Source: Hymenobacter sp. 15J16-1T3B
Lineage (GTDB): Bacteria; Bacteroidota; Bacteroidia; Cytophagales; Hymenobacteraceae
DNA length: 64,000 bases
Assembly: GCF_020711235.1 (NCBI RefSeq)
Contig: NZ_JAJFAV010000002.1
Location: forward strand, 496,001-560,000
Direction of reading: 5' to 3'
Shown here: piece after piece, positions 24,628 through 31,878 of the stretch
Layout of the letters: each line of letters starts with the position of its first letter
Numbering within the stretch: the first letter of the stretch is position 1
The notes under the pieces: model-generated
What the model saw: the letters and a program-made list of their open reading frames with translations, nothing else
What the model was told of the DNA's origin: nothing
The model's database searches: none
Position numbers and translations under genes: made by a program

Positions 24628-25446
24628 TCAGTCCAGGGCCGGCAGCAGCAGCAGCGGCAGCGTGCTTTGGCTGATGAGCTGGGCCGTGACGCTGCGGTGA
24701 AACAGGCTGCCGAGCAGGCTGTGGCGCCGGGCCACGAGCACTACCAGGTCCGCGTCGGTTTCGGCTGCCCCTTCCAGAATGCCTTCGGCGGCGTGCGCGT
24801 GGTACACCACGTGCGGCTGGCTGTGGGCGGGCAAGGTGGCCACCCCGCTGCGCCGCACCGACTGCACCACGCGGTGGCTGGTGGCCGCGCCGGGGTCCGG
24901 CTGGTCGGTCACGTGCAGCACCAGCAGCTCGGCCGGCAGCTGGGCCTGCAGGGCCGGCAGCAGCTGCGGCGCGCTGCGCAGGGCAAACGGCTCCCCGTCG
25001 ACGGCGAGCAACAGCCGCTGGGGCAGGGTGCATTGCCAGCCCACCGTGGGCACGATGAGCAGCGGGTACGGCGCGTGGCGCAGCAGGTCGAGGGCGGCGC
25101 TAGTTACTACTTCGGCGGGCGCCGAGGCCGTGCCCGGCCGGCCGAGCACCAGCAGCAGCGGGTGGTGGTGACGCACAGCCTCGGCCACGGCTTCGGGCAG
25201 AAACTCTTCGGAGGTTTCGACCTGGGCGGGCACGGGCTGGCTGGCGGCCAGTTGCTGCAAGGCCTGCCGGGCCTGCCGCTCGCCGGGGCGGTGGTGGTAC
25301 CCGTCGGGGGCCAACAGGCCGTCGTGGCGCACGTGCAGCAGCACCAGGTGGGCCTGCAGCGGTACGGCCAGGGCCGCCGCGTAGGCCAGGGCCCGGTTGG
25401 ACACGGCCAAAAAATCGGTTAGGACAACAATGGCGGGCGAGGGCAT
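24628..25446 (-). CDS. Universal stress protein, two UspA domains
   Basis: A 272-residue tandem Usp. Domain 1 starts AIVVLTDFLAVSNRALAYAAALA, domain 2 starts QRLLLAVDGEPFALRSA. The C-terminal block is LVVLVARRHSLLGSLFHRSVTAQLISQSTLPLLLLP; the G-x2-G-x9-GS ATP motif is replaced by an RH...FHRSVT form found in five Usps here. It is the last gene of a leftward series (BON 28265, DUF2892, Usp 27100, BON 25549, this). The close gaps support one operon, read toward the end of mlaD. Start is the ATG at 25446. Confidence 0.88.
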   Translation of the reverse strand: MPSPAIVVLTDFLAVSNRALAYAAALAVPLQAHLVLLHVRHDGLLAPDGYHHRPGERQARQALQQLAASQPVPAQVETSEEFLPEAVAEAVRHHHPLLLVLGRPGTASAPAEVVTSAALDLLRHAPYPLLIVPTVGWQCTLPQRLLLAVDGEPFALRSAPQLLPALQAQLPAELLVLHVTDQPDPGAATSHRVVQSVRRSGVATLPAHSQPHVVYHAHAAEGILEGAAETDADLVVLVARRHSLLGSLFHRSVTAQLISQSTLPLLLLPALD

Positions 25447-25548
25447 GGCGGTAAGCAGAAAAGGGTGAAGAATCAGGCTGGCAGACCGGTGCCGCACAAG
25501 CCCGCCCGAGTCGCAAAAGGCAGCGGCACCGGGCGGGCCTGTGCGGCA

Positions 25549-26943
25549 TTAGGGTGCGCCAGCTAGGCGCAGGTGATTGTGCACTTCGCGGGCGCCGCAG
25601 AGCAGCGCCTCTTCGGTGGCCCGCTCCCGGGTCAGGCGGGTGTCGACGGTGCCGCTGAGCGTCACGCAGCCGTGGCGGACCTGCACGTCGATGTCCTGGT
25701 CGTGCAGCGGGGCCGACCAGTAGAAGTGGGTGTGCAGGCGCTGGGCCAGCTCGGCATCGGGCTCGGGGGGCGCAGCTGGGGCGGCCGGCGCCACCTGCAC
25801 CCGGTTGTCCACGGCGGCCACGCCCCGGATGCCCGCGGCCACTTCGCCGGCGCGGATCTGGTCGGCGGGCGAGGCCACTTCGCCCGCCAGGCGCACGTGG
25901 CCATCGTGCACGCTCACGGCAAAGGCGCACCGGCCCACGTAAGCGTCGCGGGCCAGCGCGGCGGCCACCCGCTGGCGCGTCTCATCGTCGGAAGCCAGGT
26001 AGTGCGAGCGAACCAGCAAGTGATTCTCGACGCCGACGACGCCCACCACGTTGCCCGCGTCCTGGGCGGCGGCGTGGTGGGCCTGCAGGTGGCCCACGGT
26101 GCCAAACAGCGTCACCTGACCCTGGCGCACGTTGACCTGCAGCGTGGCGACGAAGGGCGCCACCCGCGGGTCGAGGCGCAGCGCGTCGCGCACGGCCTGC
26201 TCGATGGCGCCGTCGGCCTGGGGCACCGCCCGCGGCGGGCGCAGGTGCGGGTCCAGCGCCCAGGCGGCCACCGTCAGCCCGCTGGCGTCGATGTGGGCGG
26301 CCCCGGCGGCGTAAGCCAGGTGCAGCAGCTGCTCCCGCTCGGCCAGGGAGCCGACCTGGCCAGACACCCGCACGCCGTGGCCCACGGGCTCGATGCTCAC
26401 CAGGTCGCTTTTCAGGCGCAGGTCCCAGGCCAGCAAGGTGCGCAGGCGGGCCACCAGGTGCACCGGCGCGGCTTCGGGCTGAGGGTGCAGCTGCAGGCGG
26501 GGGTGGATCTGCCGCACGCCGCGCACGCCCCGGAGCACCTGCAGCACCAGTTGCTGCTCGGCCCAGGAGTGCACCGTGCCTTCCACCGTTACTTCGCCCT
26601 GCTGCACCCGGCAGTGCACGGGGTAATCGGCCGTGGCGGCGTTGTCGTGCAGGGCCTGCTGAACGCTGCGCAACAGAACGGCGTCGGGCACGGGCTGGGT
26701 GCGCACCTCGATGGCGTTGACCACCCCGCGCACCCCGCGCACTTCCTTGGCAATGGCCTCGGCCCGTTCGCGGGCCAGCAGGTTGTCGGTGCAGCCCGCT
26801 AGCTGCACGATGCCCTCGTGGGTTTCCACGTCGAGCTGCTGCGACGTTACGCCCTTGCAGGTCAGAAACAGCAGCTCAACGGCCCGGGTAATATTCTGGT
26901 CGGCCACCCGCTCTTCGGGAGGCGCTAAGTCGGAGCGCAGCAT
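25549..26943 (-). CDS. Six-BON-domain protein, cytoplasmic
   Basis: A 464-residue paralogue of the BON protein at 19594, with six BON repeats and no signal peptide. Shared signature in repeat 1: LAGCTDNLLARERAEAIAKEVRGVRGVVNAIEV. Repeat 6 (HTHFYWSAPLHDQDIDV...LSGTVDTRLTRERATEEALL) parallels the last repeat of the 19594 protein (QLYWTPGLHEQAIRV...AGTVDTPLQRQLATLCAY), so both copies inherited the same repeat order. I start at MLRSDLAPPEERVADQN, which matches the N-terminus of its paralogue. The gene lies between two Usp genes in the leftward operon. Molecular role unknown. Confidence 0.85.
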   Translation of the reverse strand: MLRSDLAPPEERVADQNITRAVELLFLTCKGVTSQQLDVETHEGIVQLAGCTDNLLARERAEAIAKEVRGVRGVVNAIEVRTQPVPDAVLLRSVQQALHDNAATADYPVHCRVQQGEVTVEGTVHSWAEQQLVLQVLRGVRGVRQIHPRLQLHPQPEAAPVHLVARLRTLLAWDLRLKSDLVSIEPVGHGVRVSGQVGSLAEREQLLHLAYAAGAAHIDASGLTVAAWALDPHLRPPRAVPQADGAIEQAVRDALRLDPRVAPFVATLQVNVRQGQVTLFGTVGHLQAHHAAAQDAGNVVGVVGVENHLLVRSHYLASDDETRQRVAAALARDAYVGRCAFAVSVHDGHVRLAGEVASPADQIRAGEVAAGIRGVAAVDNRVQVAPAAPAAPPEPDAELAQRLHTHFYWSAPLHDQDIDVQVRHGCVTLSGTVDTRLTRERATEEALLCGAREVHNHLRLAGAP

Positions 26944-27099
26944 GACATGGGGACGGAATGACGGGTGAAAACAGCCCCGGCGCCCGGCGCAAGGCCGGCG
27001 GCCGGCAGCTCGGAGAGTTGTGGCAAAACGCACGCCCCTGGCCGCGGCCGTTCACGCCGCCGGCCGTGGGCCCGCAACAGCGGCCGGAGTACCGGCCGC

Positions 27100-27924
27100 T
27101 CAGCGGGTGGTGGGCAGCACCAGCACCGGCACGGGGCTGCGGCGCAGCAGCTGGGCCGTGACGCTGCGGTGAAACAGCCCGTCGAGGAAGGTGTGCGGGC
27201 GCGCCAGCACCACCAGCAGCTCGGCTTGCAGCTCGGCGGCGGCGTGCAGAATGCCGTCGGCCGGGGCTTCTTCGCGCACTTCGTAGAGGTCGTTGTCGGA
27301 CAGCGGACCGAACAGGCCGCTGCGGCGCACCGCCTCAAACCCCACCGCCGCCCGCGACGGGCCGTGGGCCGGGCCCACGTGCACCACGGTGGTGGGGGCG
27401 TGCCAGCCGGCCAGCAGGCCTTGCAGCGCCAGCGCGGCCGGCGTCAGCCAGAACCCGTGGTCGTCGGCGGCCACCACGAGGCGGCGCGGGGGCTGGTCGG
27501 CGGCCCAGGCTTCGGGCACGAGCAGCAGGGGGTAGCGGGCTTCCTGCAGCACGGGCGTCACCTGCTGGCGCACCAGCCGCTCGAGCAAGCTGTCGTCGTG
27601 CGCGCGGCCAAGCACCAGCAGCAGCGGGTGGTGGCGCTGCACGGCGTCGGCCACGGTGGCCGCCAGCGTATCGACCGACAGCTCGGCGTCGGCGGGCAGG
27701 GTCAGCTGGCGGGCGCGGGCCGTCAGCTCGGCCAGGGCTTCCTGGCGGCTTTGCAGCACCAGCGGCACGGTGGCCATGGCGGATTCGGGCTCCAGCACCG
27801 GGTCTTGGTACACGTGCAGCAGCACCAAGCGGCCGCCGACCTGCTGCGCCAGCTGCGTGGAGTACCGGAGGGCCCGGGCGGCAGCGGGGGAAAAATCAGT
27901 GAGAACAACGAGAGCGGGTAGCAT
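27100..27924 (-). CDS. Universal stress protein, two UspA domains
   Basis: A 274-residue tandem Usp: domain 1 starts ALVVLTDFSPAAARALRYSTQLA, domain 2 RRLVVAADDHGFWLTPA, ending LLVVLARPHTFLDGLFHRSVTAQLLRRSPVPVLVLP. As in its neighbours, FHRSVT stands where GS of the ATP motif is expected. It is preceded by the DUF2892 gene with an 84-bp gap that holds a strong hairpin, and followed by the BON gene at 25549 after 156 bp with no gene. Confidence 0.88.
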   Translation of the reverse strand: MLPALVVLTDFSPAAARALRYSTQLAQQVGGRLVLLHVYQDPVLEPESAMATVPLVLQSRQEALAELTARARQLTLPADAELSVDTLAATVADAVQRHHPLLLVLGRAHDDSLLERLVRQQVTPVLQEARYPLLLVPEAWAADQPPRRLVVAADDHGFWLTPAALALQGLLAGWHAPTTVVHVGPAHGPSRAAVGFEAVRRSGLFGPLSDNDLYEVREEAPADGILHAAAELQAELLVVLARPHTFLDGLFHRSVTAQLLRRSPVPVLVLPTTR

Positions 27925-27974
27925 GGGCAGACGAAGTGAAAGGGGGAGGGAAACGGGGCCGACAAGCCAGGGAC

Positions 27975-28005
27975 TCAGGCCCCGCCCGGCGCAGGCGGGG
28001 CCTGA
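27975..28005 (-). terminator. Strong GC hairpin between DUF2892 and Usp genes
   Basis: A 12-bp perfect stem (TCAGGCCCCGCC / GGCGGGGCCTGA) has a 7-nt loop, placed 4 bases beyond the DUF2892 stop. It has no T tract on either strand, so it may only lower read-through into the Usp gene. Confidence 0.6.
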
Positions 28006-28008
28006 GCG

Positions 28009-28227
28009 TCAGCGTTGCCAGGGACGGTGGGTGCTGATGCCCAGCAGGCCGTAGAGGGGGCAGTAACCGGTGGCGCCGGTGAGCAGCAACAGCAGCGGCA
28101 CGAGCAGCCAAGCCAGCATTTGGGCGCCGCTAAGGCTGCGGCCGCCGAGCGTGAGCAGGCCCGCGGCCAGCACCACGGCCAGGGCAATGCGAATCACGCG
28201 GTCGTAAGAGCCAACGTTCTGGGTCAT
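28009..28227 (-). CDS. DUF2892 (YgaP-like) small inner membrane protein
   Basis: A 72-residue protein with the family start MTQNVGSYDRVIRIALAVV, two hydrophobic segments (about 12-30 and 37-55) and the conserved end TGATGYCPLYGLLGIST. DUF2892 proteins occur alone or fused to rhodanese domains and are common near sulfur, redox or stress genes; their function is unknown. The gene lies 38 bases upstream-adjacent to the BON gene stop (28265), in the same leftward operon. Confidence 0.93.
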   Translation of the reverse strand: MTQNVGSYDRVIRIALAVVLAAGLLTLGGRSLSGAQMLAWLLVPLLLLLTGATGYCPLYGLLGISTHRPWQR

Positions 28228-28264
28228 GGGGTGGGAGGGAGAAAAAGGTGAAACGGGGGAAGGC

Positions 28265-29320
28265 TCAGGCCGCGGCCAGCAGGGGCCGCTCGGGGGCCTG
28301 CACGCGCAGGTGGTTGACCACGCTGAGCACGCCCGGAATGCTGCCGGCCAGTTCGGCGAGGCGGGTCTTGGCAAACGGGGTGGGCACCACGCCGCGCACA
28401 ATGGCCCGGCCGTGGTCGAGCAGCCAGTGCACGGGCAGCGCTGCTACGGTGGCGTCGGCGGCCTGCGCCGCCTGCAGGGCCCGCCGCAGCGGCTCGTCGC
28501 CGGGCAGCTGCCGGGGCCACACCCGCAGGTGGTTGTTGACGTGCCAGATGCCGACGGCGTTGCGGGCGTCCTGCTCGGCGGCCTGCCGGGCCTGCACCGT
28601 CCCGACGGCGCCGGTGAGCGTAGCCACGCCGTGTTGCACGCGCAGGGCGGGCCGCTCGGGGCCCAGCCGCGAGTCGAGCTGCCACGCGTCGAGAATGGCC
28701 TGCTCGCCGTCTTCGTCGGGCACACGCTGGGCGTTGCTGAATGCCGGCGAAACTTCGGCGGCAGCGCCCGTAGCGGTGGGCCGGCGCCGCATAGCGCCGG
28801 GGCCGTCTGGGGTCAACGGCGCGGGCAGGTGACCGGCCCAGGCCGCGTCGGCATCGGACAGCCGAAACGGGCAAGCCAGTTGATCCTGCACCTGCCACAC
28901 GCCCGGCAGCCGCTTGGCTTGGCGCAGCAGCGCCTGCTTGGCCGCCCAGGAATCGACCGTGCCGGTGAAAGTAACCGTGGCTTGCTGCACGGCTACGCGC
29001 ACGTACGGCAGCCGGGTATCGGTGAGCAGGGCGGTCAGGCGGCGGTGCAGGATGGCATCGGGCACGGTGGTTTCGCGCAGGCGCAGCTCGCTGACCACGC
29101 CGCGCACGCCGGCCACCGACTGGGCCAGGGCTACGGCGCACTCCAGGCCGAGCAAGTGCCGGGTAAAGCCCGTCAGGTGCACAATGCCCCGCGCAACGGC
29201 CACCCGGATGGGCGCGGCGCCGGTGCGGGTGGGAAACTGGGCATACAAGCGCCGAACGGCGTGCGCCAGTTCGGCATCGGAGGCCGGCCGCGGCGGCTGA
29301 ATTTCGGAAGCGGGAAGCAT
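28265..29320 (-). CDS. BON-domain repeat protein (four repeats)
   Basis: A 351-residue protein with four BON-like repeats (about 18-80, 88-150, 210-265 and 280-340) and a linker of about 50 residues (150-205) rich in Ala, Pro and Arg in the middle. Repeat 2 carries QATVTFTGTVDSWAAKQALLRQAKRLPGVWQVQDQL. No signal peptide or membrane segment is seen. It looks like a shortened relative of the two six-BON proteins and is the first gene of the leftward BON/DUF2892/Usp operon. The region before it holds the CRP/FNR-like site at 29399. I start at MLPASEIQPP; an upstream Met is in frame but less likely. Confidence 0.8.
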   Translation of the reverse strand: MLPASEIQPPRPASDAELAHAVRRLYAQFPTRTGAAPIRVAVARGIVHLTGFTRHLLGLECAVALAQSVAGVRGVVSELRLRETTVPDAILHRRLTALLTDTRLPYVRVAVQQATVTFTGTVDSWAAKQALLRQAKRLPGVWQVQDQLACPFRLSDADAAWAGHLPAPLTPDGPGAMRRRPTATGAAAEVSPAFSNAQRVPDEDGEQAILDAWQLDSRLGPERPALRVQHGVATLTGAVGTVQARQAAEQDARNAVGIWHVNNHLRVWPRQLPGDEPLRRALQAAQAADATVAALPVHWLLDHGRAIVRGVVPTPFAKTRLAELAGSIPGVLSVVNHLRVQAPERPLLAAA

Positions 29321-29398
29321 GGGGTGAGCAACTAAAAAGACAGTCCCAAAATCGGCCAAACACCGCGCCGGTGCGATGATGCACGTTAGCTGACGGGG

Positions 29399-29410
29399 TG
29401 ATATATGTCA
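29399..29410. promoter_or_regulatory. CRP/FNR-like palindrome, site E, between divergent units
   Basis: TGATATATGTCA differs by one base from TGAC-N4-GTCA and lies in the 157-bp gap between the leftward BON gene and the rightward CPBP gene. On the plus strand a CATGTTTA box ends 36.5 bp from its centre; on the minus strand a TTTG ends 57.5 bp away. It may serve both directions. Confidence 0.45.
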
Positions 29411-29477
29411 TTGATTGGGCAGTAATTAGCGGGCATGTTTAGGACTTGATGCTCCCAGGCTTTTTCCTTCGTTCGCC

Positions 29478-30329
29478 ATGCGCCTGCACCCCGTACGAAC
29501 CTATCTGCTGCAGACGTTTGGCTGGAGTTGGCTGGTACTGCTGACGCTCTACACCGCCCACCGCCTTGGCTGGTTGAGCTACGCCAGTCTGCAGCTGGGC
29601 TACAACCTCGGCGCGGCGGGGCCGGCCCTGGGCGCGGTGCTGGCCGCCCGCCGCCACTACGGCGCGGCGGGCCTGCGGGCGCTGGGCCGCCGCCTCGGCC
29701 CGATGCCCTGGTCGGGGGTGGTGCGCGGGCTGGTGCTGGCGCCCCTGGTACTGCTCGGCGCGGGGTTGTTGAGCTACCCACTGGCGACGGGACAGGTGTT
29801 CCGCTTCGCCGTTACGCAGGCGCAGTTTCACCTGGGCACGCCCCTGAGCTACCTGCTGTGGGCCCTGCCCTTGCTGAGCTACGCCGTGCTGGAAGAAATT
29901 GGCTGGCGCGGGTTTCTGCTGCCGCACTTGCAGCAGCACCACTCGGCCCTGACGAGCACCGTGCTGCTCACCGGTATTTGGGGCTGCTGGCACGCGCCCA
30001 TGTTTCTGTACCGGCTGCAGTTCAGCCCGTGGATGACGGTGGGCTTTTTTCTGAGCCTGCTGGTGGGCGCGCTGCTGCTCACGGCCGTGTTCAACGCCTC
30101 CGGGGGCAGCGTGCTGGCCTGCGCCGCCTTTCACCTGGCCAACAACGCGGCCTCGGCCTTCGACCAAGAATACGTGGTCGTGGTTGTCGGGGCCGGCTAC
30201 GTGCTGCTGGCGGCGGGCCTGCTGGGGCGCTACGGTCCGGCCGCGCTGGCGCCCGGCGCCCGCATCGGCAACTACCTGCGCCACCCCGCTGCGGTCTTGG
30301 CGTCGGCCGCTTCCCGAGTCCGACGTTAG
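29478..30329 (+). CDS. CPBP family (Rce1/Abi-type) intramembrane protease
   Basis: A 283-residue polytopic membrane protein with about seven hydrophobic segments. The CPBP motifs are complete: EEIGWRG with Glu139, Glu140 and Arg144; WHAPMF with His172; and FHLANN with His219 and Asn223. Members cleave within membranes or act in bacteriocin self-immunity or protein processing; the substrate here is unknown. The gene is divergent from the BON/Usp operon and followed by an amidohydrolase gene 53 bp downstream, probably co-transcribed. The C-terminal Arg-rich tail should face the cytoplasm. Confidence 0.9.
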   Translation: MRLHPVRTYLLQTFGWSWLVLLTLYTAHRLGWLSYASLQLGYNLGAAGPALGAVLAARRHYGAAGLRALGRRLGPMPWSGVVRGLVLAPLVLLGAGLLSYPLATGQVFRFAVTQAQFHLGTPLSYLLWALPLLSYAVLEEIGWRGFLLPHLQQHHSALTSTVLLTGIWGCWHAPMFLYRLQFSPWMTVGFFLSLLVGALLLTAVFNASGGSVLACAAFHLANNAASAFDQEYVVVVVGAGYVLLAAGLLGRYGPAALAPGARIGNYLRHPAAVLASAASRVRR

Positions 30330-30382
30330 CGGCGGACTTCGGGCGGCCGAATAGTGTTCATTCACCTTTTACCTAGCTGGTT

Positions 30383-31807
30383 ATGGATCCTCGATTGTGT
30401 GCGCAGCGGCTGCTGGTAGGCAGCTGGCTGGCGGTGGCGCCCCTGGCCGGGCAGGCCCAGGCGCCTGCGGCGCCGACGGTGCCGGTGGTTATCCGCAACG
30501 TCAATGTGGTCGACGTGCGGGCCGGGCAGGTTATCAGCGGGCAGCTGGTCGTCATCCGCGGCGAGTGCATCGACGCGGTGGGCCGGCGCGCGCCCGCCGG
30601 CGGGGCTGTGCGGGTAATCGACGGCCGCGGTAAATACCTGATTCCGGGCCTCTGCGACGCGCACAGCCACGCCCTGGCCTCGGCCCAGCAAGCCAGCTTG
30701 GCCCTGCCGCAGTACTTGCTGAGCGGTGTGACCAGTGTGCGCGACGTGAGCAGCACCCGGCCCTACGCCGAGCTGGCCGCCACGGCGCAGGCCGTGGAAA
30801 CCGGCGCCCAGCCCGGTCCGCACCTCGTGCTATCCGGGGCCAACGTGGACGGCATGGCCGGCGCCGTGGCCGGCGCCCGGCTCGCCCAAACCGCGGCGCA
30901 AGCCCGCGAGCAGGCCGTGCAACTGGCGGCCGAAGGCTGGGCTAGCATCAGCGCGCAAGCTCTGCTGCCGGCGCCGGCCTACGCCGGCCTGGCCGCCGGG
31001 GCCGCCGAGCGTCGCGTGCCGCTAACGGGCCACGTGCCGGAAGCTGTGACGCTGGCCGAAGCCCTGCAGGCCGGGCAGCGCTGCCTCGAACACCTCGACA
31101 AGCTGCTGCTGGCCTGCTCGCCCCGCGAGGCGGAGCTGGTAGCCGAGCGCGCGGCGCTGCTGCAGGCCGGTCGCGCGGGGGGGGGCCTGGGGGAGCGCCG
31201 CCCGGTGGAGCGCCTGCAGCAGCGCCGCGCCCAACAGCAGGCCGCCGTCGACGCCGCCTTCAGCCCCGGCCGCTGCGCTCTGCTGGCCGAAGAGCTGGTG
31301 CGCCGCGGCAGCTTTGTGGTGCCGCTGCTGGGGGCCGATGCGGCCGGCGCCGTGCCGGCGGGCCCGCTCTCCTGCGCCCGCTGGCACGGCGCCGCCGACA
31401 GCACCACCCGCGCCCTGCACCGGGAGCTGGTGGCTATGCTGCACCACGAAGGCGTGCGGCTGCTGGCCGGTTCCGAGGCCAGCAGCGACGCTCCGGCCTA
31501 CGGCCGCGGCCTGCTCGAAGAGCTGGAGCGCCTGGTCGCCGCGGGGCTGCCCCCGGCCGACGCCCTGCTGGCCGCTACGCTGACGCCCGCCGCGTTGCTC
31601 GGCCGGCAGACGCAGCAGGGGGAGGTGGCGCCCAACCAGCAGGCCGATTTGGTGCTGCTTGACGCCAATCCGCTCGACGACATCCGCAACCTGCGTCGCG
31701 TACGGACGGTCATCGTACGCGGCCGCGTGTACGACCGGGCCGCCCTCGACGCGCTGGCGGCCGAAGCGGCGCAGCCCGTGCCCCAAGCCGCCGTCAAAGG
31801 CCGCTGA
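30383..31807 (+). CDS. Amidohydrolase-family protein with altered metal site
   Basis: A 474-residue secreted protein (signal peptide ending LAGQAQ, about residue 25). The fold is recognisable: an N-terminal strand part VVIRNVNVVDVRAGQVISGQLVVIRGECIDAV, the metal motif DAHSH (92-96), GHVPEA (His217), CLEHL (His237) and the C-terminal QGEVAPNQQADLVLLDANPLDDIRNLRRVRTVIVRGRVYD. The lysine that is normally carboxylated (as in DFIK) is absent: the matching place reads WASISAQ near 186-192. The usual GTD(A/S) metal aspartate site reads GSEASSD. It may be mono-metallic or inactive. Substrate is not predictable; relatives act on dipeptides or imidazolonepropionate. It follows the CPBP gene. Confidence 0.85.
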   Translation: MDPRLCAQRLLVGSWLAVAPLAGQAQAPAAPTVPVVIRNVNVVDVRAGQVISGQLVVIRGECIDAVGRRAPAGGAVRVIDGRGKYLIPGLCDAHSHALASAQQASLALPQYLLSGVTSVRDVSSTRPYAELAATAQAVETGAQPGPHLVLSGANVDGMAGAVAGARLAQTAAQAREQAVQLAAEGWASISAQALLPAPAYAGLAAGAAERRVPLTGHVPEAVTLAEALQAGQRCLEHLDKLLLACSPREAELVAERAALLQAGRAGGGLGERRPVERLQQRRAQQQAAVDAAFSPGRCALLAEELVRRGSFVVPLLGADAAGAVPAGPLSCARWHGAADSTTRALHRELVAMLHHEGVRLLAGSEASSDAPAYGRGLLEELERLVAAGLPPADALLAATLTPAALLGRQTQQGEVAPNQQADLVLLDANPLDDIRNLRRVRTVIVRGRVYDRAALDALAAEAAQPVPQAAVKGR

Positions 31808-31832
31808 AGCCTGCGCGGGCGGCCCCGCGCTA

Positions 31833-31860
31833 CTGCCGCCGCAGGGCTACTGTGCGGCAG
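31833..31860. terminator. Possible bidirectional terminator between convergent genes
   Basis: CTGCCGC and GCGGCAG form a 7-bp stem around 14 bases, in the 71-bp gap between the amidohydrolase and P-type ATPase stops. There is no T tract, so the evidence is mostly position. Confidence 0.35.
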
Positions 31861-31878
31861 GCATCCGCGTGCCGACAA

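Noticed and set aside
26941-26963. TGACATGGGGAC as a further CRP/FNR-like site before the BON gene at 25549
   Set aside because: The second half does not match GTCA, and the TGAC falls on the start codon of the gene.
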